64,000 nucleotides of DNA from positions 12,949,501 to 13,013,500 of the forward strand of contig NZ_CP012673.1 in assembly GCF_002950945.1 (NCBI RefSeq), given 5' to 3'. This stretch comes from Sorangium cellulosum (GTDB lineage: Bacteria > Myxococcota_A > Polyangia > Polyangiales > Polyangiaceae). The position numbers and the translations under genes are program-made. A model generated the notes under the pieces. That model saw nothing but the letters and a program-made list of their open reading frames with translations. It was not told the origin of the DNA and ran no database searches. Below, piece after piece: positions 1 to 8,430 of the stretch; the first letter of the stretch is position 1, and every line of letters begins with the position of its first letter.

Positions 1-1
1 C

Positions 2-598
2 CCCCCCGACCGCGCCGCGCCGCCAGCGGGTCTCAGCATCCACGACGTGACGCCGGCGCTCGTGGACGCCTGCACGCGCCTCGTCGCGCTGCTCGACACC
101 CCGGAGGACATCGCCGCGCTGGGCCACCTGGTGGAGCGCGAGATCCTGTACCGGCTGGTGACAGGCTCGGCCGCGGAGATGATGCGGCACATCGCGAGGA
201 GCGGCGGTGGTCTGGCGCGTGTGTCGCGCGTGATCGGCTGGATCAAGGCGCACTATGCCGAACCGTTCACGATCAAGACCCTCGCCGCCCACGCAGGGAT
301 GAGCGAGTCCTCGCTTCACGCGCACTTCAGATCAGCGACGATGATGAGCCCGCTTCAATTCCGGGCGCAGCTCCGGCTCCAGGAGGCGCGCCGCCTGATG
401 GTCGCCGAGGGCGTCGAAGCGGCCCAGGCTGGCTTTCGCGTGGGCTACGACAGCCCGTCGCAGTTCAGCCGCGAGTACCGGCGGCTCTTCGGCGCCTCCC
501 CGGCGATGGATGCGGCGCGGCTCAGGGCCTCGGGCGGCGAGGCGGCGCGGAGCGCAGGGCCAGTCCGATCGGGCCTCAGGCAGGAGCGAGCGTCGTGA
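2..598 (+). CDS. AraC-family transcriptional regulator (5' truncated by window edge)
   Basis: The reading frame is already open at the first base of the window, so the true start lies upstream and only the C-terminal part is present. The visible part begins with the end of an AraC_N-type ligand/dimerisation domain (the stretch LDTPEDIAALGHLVEREILY is typical of that domain), followed by a double helix-turn-helix: first HTH around IKTLAAHAGMSESSLHAHF and second around GFRVGYDSPSQFSREYRRLFG, the FSREYRRLFG signature being diagnostic of AraC/XylS proteins. It would bind DNA in the cytoplasm as a dimer and probably controls a nearby oxidoreductase or transporter gene outside the window. The short basic tail after the second HTH is not conserved. 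Effector and target are not visible. The next gene lies about 100 bp downstream on the same strand. Confidence 0.88.
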   Translation, partial: PPDRAAPPAGLSIHDVTPALVDACTRLVALLDTPEDIAALGHLVEREILYRLVTGSAAEMMRHIARSGGGLARVSRVIGWIKAHYAEPFTIKTLAAHAGMSESSLHAHFRSATMMSPLQFRAQLRLQEARRLMVAEGVEAAQAGFRVGYDSPSQFSREYRRLFGASPAMDAARLRASGGEAARSAGPVRSGLRQERAS

Positions 599-698
599 GC
601 TCGGCGCTGACGTTCCAGAGGGGCCGCGCCGGTGGCCGTGCTCTCCCGCGGCATCGCCTGGGCGATCTGCCGGGAAGCCACGGGAGCAGCGTAGGACG

Positions 699-1895
699 AT
701 GACGCTCTACCTCCCGACACGGCACGTCGCGCTGCCGCCCGAGGCCTGGGACCCCGGACGGGCGCAAGCCTGGCTGAAACGGTGGGCCGCGGACGCGCTG
801 GCGGTCCGGGCCCGGCAGGACTGGCCGGTGCACCCGCGCGACGCCGAGGAGCCGGTGCCGGCCGACGGGTACAAGAGCCTGTACCTCGGCGCGAGCGGCG
901 TCTGGCTCGCCCTCGCCCGCGTCGCGGCGGCGGGCCTCTGCGAGCTGCCGGGCAGCCTGCCCCGGATCTTCGAGCAGGTGCTCGAGCAGTACACGCGCTC
1001 GCCCGACACCGGCGAGCGCGTGCCGTCATGGTTCCTCGGCGAGAGCGCGCTGCTCACGCTCTGCTGCCTGGCCGAGCCCGACGCGCACAAGGCGGATCGC
1101 CTGGCCGAGATGATCCACGACAACCGCACGAACCCCACGCGCGAGGCGCTGTGGGGCGCGCCCGGGACGATGCTCGCGGCGCTGTTCCTGCACGAGGCGA
1201 CCGGGGACGAGCGCTGGGCAGAGCTGATCCGCGACAGCGCGGCGGCGCTGTGGGAGAGCTGGATTCACGACGAGGGCCGGGACGTCTGGCTGTGGGAACA
1301 GGACCTGTACGGCCAGCGGCTCCGCTACGTCGGCGCCGGTCACGGCTGGGCCGGCAACCTCTATCCGCTCTGGCGGGCCAGGGCCCTGCTGAGCGCGGAG
1401 CAGCAGGCAGAGCTGCGGGCGCGGACGCTGCAGGGGCTCGTCCACCTCGCGGAGGTCGACGGAGGGCTCGCCAACTGGCCCCCGCTGACGGAAGGGCCAC
1501 CGAAGCCGCTGTTGCAGTGGTGCCACGGCGCGCCGGGAATCATCACGTCGCTGCGCCACGCGGAGCTGCCCGAGGCGCTGCCGCTGCTGCTCCAGGGCGC
1601 GCGGCTGATCGCGGCCGCCGGGCCGCTGGAGAAGGGCGTGGGCCTGTGCCACGGCACGGGCGGCAACGGGGCCGCCCTGCTCGAGATGTACCGGCGCACG
1701 CAGGACGACACGTCCTGGCTCGAGCGCGCCCGCGAGCTCGCCATGTGGGCCCTCGGGCAGTCCGAGGCCGATTTCAGCCGGTACGGCCAGTGGCGCTACA
1801 GCCTGTGGACCGGGGACGCCGGGTTGGCCTGCTTTCTGATGGACTGCCTCGCGGGGCAGAGCCGCGGGATGCCGGGGATCGACAGCTTGTGGTGA
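699..1895 (+). CDS. LanC-like protein (stand-alone lanthionine cyclase homologue)
   Basis: A 398-residue protein of the LanC/LanC-like (LANCL) family, an alpha/alpha-barrel zinc protein; family members add Cys thiols to dehydroamino acids in peptides. All three zinc ligands are present: Cys275 in WCHGAPG and Cys317-His318 in GLCHGTGGNG; the active-site His is His215 in GAGHGWAGN. The length matches the family (about 400 residues). I chose ATG 699 because it follows a GGA-type ribosome site at 694-696 and because the frame upstream has no family resemblance. There is no LanB/LanM dehydratase, precursor peptide or exporter nearby, so this is probably a LANCL-type housekeeping or detoxifying cyclase rather than part of a lantibiotic cluster. 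The substrate is unknown. Confidence 0.85.
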   Translation: MTLYLPTRHVALPPEAWDPGRAQAWLKRWAADALAVRARQDWPVHPRDAEEPVPADGYKSLYLGASGVWLALARVAAAGLCELPGSLPRIFEQVLEQYTRSPDTGERVPSWFLGESALLTLCCLAEPDAHKADRLAEMIHDNRTNPTREALWGAPGTMLAALFLHEATGDERWAELIRDSAAALWESWIHDEGRDVWLWEQDLYGQRLRYVGAGHGWAGNLYPLWRARALLSAEQQAELRARTLQGLVHLAEVDGGLANWPPLTEGPPKPLLQWCHGAPGIITSLRHAELPEALPLLLQGARLIAAAGPLEKGVGLCHGTGGNGAALLEMYRRTQDDTSWLERARELAMWALGQSEADFSRYGQWRYSLWTGDAGLACFLMDCLAGQSRGMPGIDSLW

Positions 1896-2083
1896 TGCTG
1901 TTGTCCGTAGTGCCAGCAGAACCGCGCATCCTAGCGACGAGGACGCTGCGGGCGTGGACAGGCGATCAGCATTTGGCGATTCGATGCACCTCGCCCCGCA
2001 GTGGGAGCTCCGCGCTTGGAGGATCCGGAGGTATCCGGTTACGTTTTCGGGTTTTCCGAGGCCGGCCACCGTGCGCGTCCGTC
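1896..2083. other. Intergenic region between convergent genes
   Basis: 188 bp between the convergent LanC-like and TOPRIM-like genes. I see no RNA gene, strong hairpin or conserved open frame. It marks the left edge of the less GC-rich two-gene block. Confidence 0.5.
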
Positions 2084-2950
2084 TCATAGGTTCCGAAGGA
2101 CCAGGTTCGCACGGTTGACAGACCTCAGTGGATAGAGAAACGCGTTGAGGTCGCCCGCACCGAGTGGATTCGTGACATGGAACCAGTCCGAGAGATCCTC
2201 GAGCAGGGCCCGTAGGACAGGGGTGTCCGCTCTTGACTTTGGGACTCCGCCCCAAAGAAGGCCGATAAGTGCCCGTTTCCCATGGTCTGTTTCTTCGTAG
2301 AATACTCCGCCGCGCTCGGTCAGATGCTCCAGGTAATGTTTGGGATGTCGTTCATGGACCCACCACGCCGTTGTTTTTTGCCGAGACATGTTTTCTTGTT
2401 TACAAGTCGGCAACCACGCGGGATCGTCGGTCTCAAATCGCTCAACATCGTCGTGAGTCAGCATCGGATTTTGCCCGGCCTGAACTCCGGCAACTCGAAG
2501 CGCGTCAACATCGCCAAACAGATAGGCTTCCGTCATAGGGCACAACAAGTGAAATGAACACTTGTCGCGAAGAAGTGAGCGGTACCGATCTCGCGCGCTC
2601 ATCTCGAACTTGTCAAGCTTCTCATTCACCGCAGCTCTAAAATGCTCTGCAATGATTCCCTCCTGCCCTAGGTTACCAAGCTCCACGTCGTCGACGACTA
2701 CCACCAGATCCGCTGGCTGTCCTTTCTTTCCTATGCCCACCTCATCCAGCATCGCCTGAGCTAGGGCCAACATGGGCACGGACGGTTTATTTCCTCTCAC
2801 GAGCCGGTGACTTGTAGAGCAATGCAGCTTCCTGGGCTTATCCCAAACAACCTCGTCGCCGTCTCTCTCTGACGGAAAGAGCCGTCGCAAGGAATCATGA
2901 AGTGCCAGTTTCTCCAAATCTCCTGTGACGATAAGCTTGATCCGAGCCAT
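2084..2950 (-). CDS. TOPRIM/DUF4276-like putative nuclease, partner of the GTPase-ATPase
   Basis: A 288-residue protein with no close family I can name with certainty. The layout of acidic residues resembles TOPRIM-like proteins of the DUF4276/DUF4435/RloB kind: an N-terminal strand then Glu (IKLIVTGDLEK, Glu13), a second strand ending in an Asp pair (LVVVVDDVEL, Asp87-Asp88) and a third acidic motif MTEAYLFGD (Glu141, Asp147), which matches the E-x-x-L-F-x-D motif of DUF4276. Such domains cut nucleic acid in metal-dependent reactions in other families; that is inference here. The ATG start lies 2 bp after the TGA of the upstream ATPase gene (a TTG at 2956 would overlap it), so the two are almost certainly co-translated. 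The base composition is clearly less GC-rich than flanking genes, about half GC near 2340-2400, suggesting horizontal acquisition. Confidence 0.7.
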   Translation of the reverse strand: MARIKLIVTGDLEKLALHDSLRRLFPSERDGDEVVWDKPRKLHCSTSHRLVRGNKPSVPMLALAQAMLDEVGIGKKGQPADLVVVVDDVELGNLGQEGIIAEHFRAAVNEKLDKFEMSARDRYRSLLRDKCSFHLLCPMTEAYLFGDVDALRVAGVQAGQNPMLTHDDVERFETDDPAWLPTCKQENMSRQKTTAWWVHERHPKHYLEHLTERGGVFYEETDHGKRALIGLLWGGVPKSRADTPVLRALLEDLSDWFHVTNPLGAGDLNAFLYPLRSVNRANLVLRNL

Positions 2951-2952
2951 GC

Positions 2953-5900
2953 TCAAGCCTCGTCCTCATTGCTCCCGATTTCACCCTGCTCGTATAGGTC
3001 CCCTAACTTGAAACCGGCCAGCCACTCCGGGTCACACAGCTCGTCGAGGCGCGTCGGTATAGATTCCCCCGCCGCCGACGACTTCATCACATAGACCTGC
3101 TCCGGGTGCGCGCTCAACTCGTCCAGAAGCACGGTTGAGTGCGTCGCCAGCAGCACGGTCAGGTTGTGCTGCTTCGCCCATCGAGTCGTCCGGCGTAAGA
3201 AGCTGCGAAGCGCATATGGGTGCAGGCTATCTTCCGGCTCGTCAATGGCTACCACGCTCCCTTCCTCAGCAGCTGCCACCTCACAAAACAATACAAGGAG
3301 TTGAAGCAAGCCATTCGCCTCATTGGCCAAAGGACTCGGCTGCTCCATACCAGGTCGGTAGACTCGCGCGACAAGAGTATTTCCCGCCTCGACGAAATCC
3401 AGGTCACTGGCCGCATTAGGGAGCGCAGCATTGAGCCCCTCGACGACGAACTGGTATCGGTGGCGTTGGGTGCGCTCCTGAAGCCAGCGTCGCAGCAGGG
3501 TGAGCGCGTTGGTACCGCGTAGGTCCAGCATTCGATCTTCGGTAGTGCTCGACCCCTGCTCGCGCAATGTCCAGAGATCCGGGTCGTGATATACCGCGAT
3601 GGCCTGCAGAAACGACGCCATTCGCCGGAGAGCAGGATCGTGCACCCCCTTGTCCATCAGTACCCGCAATCCTGTCATGGGGCTTGGGTCGATCCGCTCC
3701 GACCCATACAAGAAGTTACCAAGTGTATCGCGTGAAAAGATCTCACGCCCGCGGTCGGTGAATCGCTCGTTGGTCAAATACCCCACCGAGCCTTCGCGGG
3801 GGATCAGCTCGATTCTCCAACTCGCCTCACCGAGATCGAGGCCGAGTTCCACTGGTTCCTCCTCCGCAGCACCCCAGGACTTGAGATTGCTGCTGCCCCG
3901 AAGGACGATCCTCACCGCCTCTGGCAGACCGCGCTCGTACGTGACACGTAAAAGCTTCAAGGTCTGCAACAGTGTCGTCTTGCCTGCGCCGTTGGCACCA
4001 ATCAAGACACTCACCGGCTCCGGGGTCCATCTCGCCTGACGCAACGCGCGCAAGTTGCGGACATGGAGCGAGAAGCGTGGCGCTCGAACCGGCCATACGA
4101 CCTCCGCCATCAACGGGATAGCACCCGTTGCGTCCGTATGCTCGTGGGCCGTGAGCCCCTGTTGTCGGCGCGACCAAGCCTGCAAGTGATCGAGAACCCT
4201 GCCTTTGAAGCCCCCTCCACGGGTCCATTCATCGCAACAGGCGCGCCATACTGGATCCGGCTTATGCGAATCGTTAAGCATATCTTCGACCTGCTTCCCG
4301 ACCTGCTCGGCATAGCCGCGGACCACTTTGAGCTGTCCCTCCTCGAACTGCCTCCGGCGAAGGCGGATATGATCCTGTACCCTCTCCAAGGACGGATCGC
4401 GGAGCATCTCGTCCAGCCTGCCCATAATCGCGCAGATGAGGTCGTCCAACCATGCACCCGCCGCTCGGGATGCCTCGGACCGCACAGCGGCGTACAGATC
4501 GAGGCGAGAGTAGGTTCCATTTCGTCGACAGGTCGCGTAGACCACTGAAGCGTAGCGGCATTCGCGAATGGCTTCGTACATGCCTGTAAGCGGATCGCGG
4601 AGCGGAGCGCCTTCGAGCGGGTGCTGCGCTATCGCGTCGCGGAGTCTCTGATCCACAGATGCGCGAAGTGCCGACGGAAGGCTGTCACTACTGTCTAAGA
4701 AGCTCTGCGCGTCGTCGAGCTGCTCGCGGAGCTGGCGCTCACGGAACGAACGAAGTTCGAAGATTCTGTCGTCAATGGCGTCCAGAAGGCGCTTGCGGTC
4801 ATCTTTCAGCGCATCAAAGGCGATGATCTGGTTCTTCTGGATTGAACGCGGAAGGCCGGCGCTCTCCAGCGCGAGGTGACACTCGTCAACCTTCAGCTCC
4901 TGCCCGAACTCCCGATCTCCATTCGCACCGTTGACCTGGTCGGCATCCCCTTGGTCGAGTAGGGTCAACAACGTGCGCGGCATAGCTTGCCGCAGGTCGA
5001 CATCGTTCGCCATGGAGCGCAGCAGAGCCCGCAGAGTGTCCCCTGGCGCATCCTTGAACGGTGCGCACAGGACGATCAAGGCGCGCGGGTTTCGCAGGAA
5101 ATCTTGCAGGTCACGCCGCGATTCGACCTTGCCATCTAGACCCCGTGTATCGATGAGCGTGAGATCCAGATCCGCCTTGCTCCCAGGGAGCGGATCGGGA
5201 ACTACCACCGACATTCTGCGGGGCAGCATTGCGGTCGGCTCGCGCCCCTGGTTCACGTCCTCGAAGCGTTTCTTGAGCTCCTTCAGGCTCTCCTGGGTAG
5301 ATGTCTCCCACCACCACGCTGTTCTCTGCCGCTCTGATAGGTTCGCTCGCTCGATCAGATGCCTCGCGAGTTCTTCTTGGGTGCTGAAGCGAGGAATTAC
5401 GTCATCAAGTGGGCGCACATTGCGGCGCCGCTTGAGCCCGCCTTCGAGAGAAGTTTCCTGGTACTCGGCGTAGTTCGTCATTCCGCGGATTGCCCGATGT
5501 ACCTCCTGAGCGGTGGGGTCGGCGTCGTCCTCTACTGACGTCCGGGCGTCCAGTTGGCGGCGCGTCCACTCATACTGTGCGTAGATCGCGATCTCCTCCT
5601 CCATTTCCTTCAGAGAGAAGGGCTCAATGACGAATCCCACGGTTCCACCATCACCAGTGTGAGGCGCACGAATGTGAACTTCGCAGACGGTGGTCCTGCC
5701 CGAGCCAATGGCCAGGACAGAGTTGTCCTTCAGACTCGTTCGATCCGATGGGGGAGGCCCAACGAGAAGGCTAGCGAGGACGCCGATGAGCGACGACTTC
5801 CCGACCCCTACGTTGCCGATGAAGATGACGGGGTGGGCGCGGTCATCGAGGAACGCCTGTGTCGCGTGGATAGCCTCTTGCCACTGGCGAGCAGTCTCCG

Positions 5901-5988
5901 CGTTCTCTGTCGTGGTGGGGGATGCGTTCGCCAGCTCGCGAAGCTGATCGAGCACGGCATGAGATTTGACGGGATAGATCGGTGTCAT
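2953..5988 (-). CDS. Dynamin-type GTPase fused to ABC/OLD-type ATPase (candidate defence NTPase)
   Basis: A 1011-residue two-motor protein (ATG 5988; a TTG at 6021 is possible). The N-terminal half looks like a dynamin/GTPase domain: P-loop GNVGVGKSS at residues 58-66, a Thr-rich switch I near 99, DTRGLDG G3 motif at 280-286 and LLDQGDAD in place of the NKxD base motif near 343-350. A long helical linker (about 400-600) follows. The C-terminal half is an ABC/SMC-like ATPase of the AAA_21/OLD type: Walker A GANGAGKTT at 664-672, a signature-like ANEANGLLQLL at 888-898, Walker B VVAIDEPEDSLHP at 912-924 and a switch His in LLATHST (His950). Overlapping regulation with the downstream TOPRIM-like gene makes a two-gene unit. 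ATPase-TOPRIM pairs (OLD, PARIS, RloAB) are phage-defence systems; the added GTPase half is unusual. Function is inferred. Confidence 0.82.
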   Translation of the reverse strand: MTPIYPVKSHAVLDQLRELANASPTTTENAETARQWQEAIHATQAFLDDRAHPVIFIGNVGVGKSSLIGVLASLLVGPPPSDRTSLKDNSVLAIGSGRTTVCEVHIRAPHTGDGGTVGFVIEPFSLKEMEEEIAIYAQYEWTRRQLDARTSVEDDADPTAQEVHRAIRGMTNYAEYQETSLEGGLKRRRNVRPLDDVIPRFSTQEELARHLIERANLSERQRTAWWWETSTQESLKELKKRFEDVNQGREPTAMLPRRMSVVVPDPLPGSKADLDLTLIDTRGLDGKVESRRDLQDFLRNPRALIVLCAPFKDAPGDTLRALLRSMANDVDLRQAMPRTLLTLLDQGDADQVNGANGDREFGQELKVDECHLALESAGLPRSIQKNQIIAFDALKDDRKRLLDAIDDRIFELRSFRERQLREQLDDAQSFLDSSDSLPSALRASVDQRLRDAIAQHPLEGAPLRDPLTGMYEAIRECRYASVVYATCRRNGTYSRLDLYAAVRSEASRAAGAWLDDLICAIMGRLDEMLRDPSLERVQDHIRLRRRQFEEGQLKVVRGYAEQVGKQVEDMLNDSHKPDPVWRACCDEWTRGGGFKGRVLDHLQAWSRRQQGLTAHEHTDATGAIPLMAEVVWPVRAPRFSLHVRNLRALRQARWTPEPVSVLIGANGAGKTTLLQTLKLLRVTYERGLPEAVRIVLRGSSNLKSWGAAEEEPVELGLDLGEASWRIELIPREGSVGYLTNERFTDRGREIFSRDTLGNFLYGSERIDPSPMTGLRVLMDKGVHDPALRRMASFLQAIAVYHDPDLWTLREQGSSTTEDRMLDLRGTNALTLLRRWLQERTQRHRYQFVVEGLNAALPNAASDLDFVEAGNTLVARVYRPGMEQPSPLANEANGLLQLLVLFCEVAAAEEGSVVAIDEPEDSLHPYALRSFLRRTTRWAKQHNLTVLLATHSTVLLDELSAHPEQVYVMKSSAAGESIPTRLDELCDPEWLAGFKLGDLYEQGEIGSNEDEA

Positions 5989-6382
5989 GACGCGATAGTG
6001 AGGTCCGGGAGGGTGATGCAAGCTGCGGTCCGTATCCTTCCCGCTATCCTACAAGCACGGCCACGCGAGCGGAAGGCACGAGCGGCGATCCTTCATCGAG
6101 CACCGACCCGCCGGAAGCGCTGCGGGCCTCGAGCACGGGGCGGCGGAGCTTCCGTGTCGGCGTGGAACGGGGTACTGCGCCGGATATTGAAGACGCGAGA
6201 ACACCTGCTGCGGTGCCGACGCCTCCCGCGGCAGCGGCCGCCACCGTTGGGTCCGGCATGACCTAGAAGCTCCCGAGAGCGGACGAGCGGCCGTCAGGCC
6301 TTCCCGGATGTCCCAGGTCAAACTCCGGACCGCACCCACTCCGCCCCCACCCAATGTCACGCCGACGGCTTCCGCGCTGGCC
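5989..6382. other. Intergenic region upstream of the GTPase-ATPase operon
   Basis: About 390 bp between the start of the GTPase-ATPase gene and the stop of the alpha/beta hydrolase gene, both on the minus strand. It should hold the promoter of the two-gene unit. A purine-rich GGGAAGGAT (complement of about 6040-6048) precedes the alternative TTG start. Small frames here (for example 6044-6259 minus) have no ribosome site and no family resemblance, so I do not call them genes. Confidence 0.45.
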
Positions 6383-7261
6383 TCACCGCCCGCGCGTGCG
6401 CTCCAGCAGCGAGCGCAGGATCTCCTCGGCGTGTGTCCACAGCAGCGACCCTCCCGCCTCCGGGAGGACACGCCGCTCTGCCGCAGGCAGGCGCCCGGCC
6501 AAGGAAGCACCGAAGTCCGGCGAGTGGACCGTGCTCGTGTCCCGCGCGCCGTACCACAGGTCGACCGGCACGCGGAGGGTTCCCGGGTCGAACGGCCACG
6601 GGCTCATCGTCAGCACCGTGTCGCGCGCGTAGCCGGCCGGCCCCTGGGAGAACGCCTCATCCATGGCGCGCCGGTACACGCGCTCGAACACCGGGTCGGT
6701 GTACACGGCGCGGTCCACGTCCGCGAGCGTGGGAATGACGAAGCTCCACATGGCCTCCGCGCTGAACCCGGAGAAGAACACCTCCGCGCGCTCCGGGTCG
6801 GACGCCACCGTCTCGACGAGCCGCCGCACGTCCGGCGCCAGCACCTCCGCGAACACCGGATTCGCCAGCTCGTCGGTCCCCGCGACCACGGCCACGCCGC
6901 GCACGACGCCGGCCGCCGCACACGCCAGGGCGAACGGCGCGCCCGCCGAGAACCCGACCGCCGCCACGCCGGACAGCCGCCGCGCCTCGACGAACCGCCC
7001 GATGTCCCGCGCAAAGGCGTCGAGGGTGCGCCCCGGGGACGGGTCCGACGCCCCGAGCCCCGGGCGATCCACGGAGACCAGCCTCACGCCGAGCTGGCCG
7101 ACGACGTCGCCCCCGAACCCCATCGACCGGCTCGTCGCGCCCCCGGGGCACAAGAGCACGGGGACGCCGTCCTCCGGCCCCCACTCCGCCCAGCCCAGCC
7201 GCCGACCATCCGGAAGCACCACCTGCCCGAGCCGGGCCGGCTCCACCACACCGCGGATCAT
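6383..7261 (-). CDS. Alpha/beta-hydrolase fold protein
   Basis: A 292-residue alpha/beta hydrolase, length typical of single-domain esterase/lipase-like enzymes. The oxyanion region is LLCPGGATSRS, the family RPG motif (SVDRPGLGASDP) is present, the nucleophile elbow is GFSAG with the catalytic Ser, the acidic residue is probably Asp in YGARDTSTVHSPD, and the His is in SLLWTHAEEI near the end. No signal peptide is visible, so it should be cytoplasmic. It starts with ATG after a short untranslated leader. Neighbours (lipoproteins downstream in the same orientation) give no clue to the substrate. The fold is secure; the reaction (ester, lactone, epoxide or haloalkane) is not. Confidence 0.87.
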   Translation of the reverse strand: MIRGVVEPARLGQVVLPDGRRLGWAEWGPEDGVPVLLCPGGATSRSMGFGGDVVGQLGVRLVSVDRPGLGASDPSPGRTLDAFARDIGRFVEARRLSGVAAVGFSAGAPFALACAAAGVVRGVAVVAGTDELANPVFAEVLAPDVRRLVETVASDPERAEVFFSGFSAEAMWSFVIPTLADVDRAVYTDPVFERVYRRAMDEAFSQGPAGYARDTVLTMSPWPFDPGTLRVPVDLWYGARDTSTVHSPDFGASLAGRLPAAERRVLPEAGGSLLWTHAEEILRSLLERTRGR

Positions 7262-7320
7262 GGCCCCACGTTACATGATCTGCACCGGAGAAGCCACGCC
7301 GCGCGCCGCCTCAGCCTCGC

Positions 7321-7758
7321 TCAACGCCGGAGGAACGACGTCGCCGGAAAGTCGACATCCACGTTGAGGTCCGCGCCCTTCACGATGTCGATCTCCTCCA
7401 GCGGCAGCGTCGTCGTCACCGGGCGATCGCTCCCCCGCTCCACCAGCGTCACATAGACCTTGTACTCGTCCGGCGGCAGATCCACCGTCAGGCTGAAGTC
7501 CTCGCAGTGTGCGAACTCTCTCGCCACCTCACGGTCGCCCCGGTAGACGATGATCTCGACCTCGGTGTCCCGGGCGCCCTCGCGCGCGCAGGCCCGCACG
7601 TCGCTCCGGCGGGCCACGGTCCAGTCCACCGTGAGGCTCCCGACCGGCGCGGGCGCGGGACGGGGGTGGTGATCTGTCACGTCGAGGATACAGCCCGCGG
7701 CGAGGAAGCTCGACAGCGCCATGCCGCAGATCGGAAACACCCTCTTCTCCTGATTCAT
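7321..7758 (-). CDS. Small putative lipoprotein
   Basis: A 145-residue protein with a lipoprotein signal: hydrophobic h-region ending in the lipobox LAAGC (Cys23), then a Pro-rich tether. The mature part alternates charged beta-strand-like segments (SLTVDWTVARRSD, EVEIIVYRGDREVA, FSLTVDLPPDEYKVYVTLVE) and looks like a small beta-sandwich carrying Cys residues (DVRACAREGAR and FAHCEDF) that could form one disulfide. I do not recognise a named family. It is followed downstream on the same strand, after about 60 bp, by an unrelated alpha/beta hydrolase gene, and preceded by another small lipoprotein gene 39 bp upstream, so the two lipoproteins may be co-transcribed. Probable periplasmic or outer-membrane anchored protein of unknown role. 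Confidence 0.75.
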   Translation of the reverse strand: MNQEKRVFPICGMALSSFLAAGCILDVTDHHPRPAPAPVGSLTVDWTVARRSDVRACAREGARDTEVEIIVYRGDREVAREFAHCEDFSLTVDLPPDEYKVYVTLVERGSDRPVTTTLPLEEIDIVKGADLNVDVDFPATSFLRR

Positions 7759-7797
7759 CCTGGAACCCCACCTTTCGCGTCTGCCCCACCGCCCCCG

Positions 7798-8223
7798 TCA
7801 TCGCGGCGTGTAGTAACGGCGCCCCCGCTCGCGCGGATAACTGAGCTCGCGCTCCGGCACGTACCGCGGCGAGGACCGGTACGTCTGCCGGTAGCGCCGG
7901 AGCTGGTCCGGCTCCTCCTCGAAGACGACCCAGCCGCGGTTCGTCGGGTAGTACCAGGCGCCGTCGACCAGGTACGCGTACGCCCCGCGGAAGTACACGC
8001 GCGGATAGGCCGTGATCTGCACCGGGACGACCTCGGCGCGGACCGCCGGGTGGCCGGAGACGACGAACCCCTCGGCGCCCGCGGTGCCGAAACACCCCGT
8101 CAGCAGCCAGACGCCCGCCCCGAGCGCCGCCGCCCTCAGCGCCGACCTCACCGCAGCTCCGGCGTGAACCCGTGTTCGCCCCCGCGCGAGCGCGCGCGGA
8201 GGCACGATGTCGTTCTGTTTCAC
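7798..8223 (-). CDS. Small putative lipoprotein rich in Tyr/Trp/Arg
   Basis: About 141 residues from a GTG at 8223, chosen because GAGG sits about 9 bp upstream and because the next in-frame start, ATG 8253, has no ribosome site. A hydrophobic segment ends in the lipobox WLLTGC. The mature protein contains aromatic motifs ITAYPRVYFRGAYAYLVDGAWYYPTNRGWVVF, split here as YFRGAYAYLVDGAWYYP and RGWVVF, reminiscent of YXWGXW-type small envelope proteins, then a strongly Arg/Tyr-rich tail. It probably sits in the envelope. No enzyme motif is visible. It lies immediately upstream of another lipoprotein gene in the same direction. Confidence 0.7.
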   Translation of the reverse strand: MKQNDIVPPRALARGRTRVHAGAAVRSALRAAALGAGVWLLTGCFGTAGAEGFVVSGHPAVRAEVVPVQITAYPRVYFRGAYAYLVDGAWYYPTNRGWVVFEEEPDQLRRYRQTYRSSPRYVPERELSYPRERGRRYYTPR

Positions 8224-8430
8224 GTCCTTGCACCTCGGAGCCCGGCTCAGCAACGCGAGTGCCAGCGCAACCCACGTCGATTCGAGCTCTCCGGTGACGG
8301 GCGCGCCCGGCGACCCGCCTCAGCCACCCGCCTCGGCCTCCACCTCACGCCCACCGGAGCCACCCGCCTCGATACCCCTCACCCCGGCGGCCTGCCTCAG
8401 CGGCTCCCCTCCCGCCGCTCCCCTCGCCCC

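Noticed and set aside
699..1895. A lantibiotic cluster around the LanC-like gene
   Set aside because: No dehydratase, precursor peptide, protease or ABC exporter is visible in the flanking genes, so only a stand-alone LanC-like protein is supported.
6044..6259. Small minus-strand frame upstream of the GTPase-ATPase gene
   Set aside because: Ala-rich start, no ribosome site and no family resemblance; likely random open frame.
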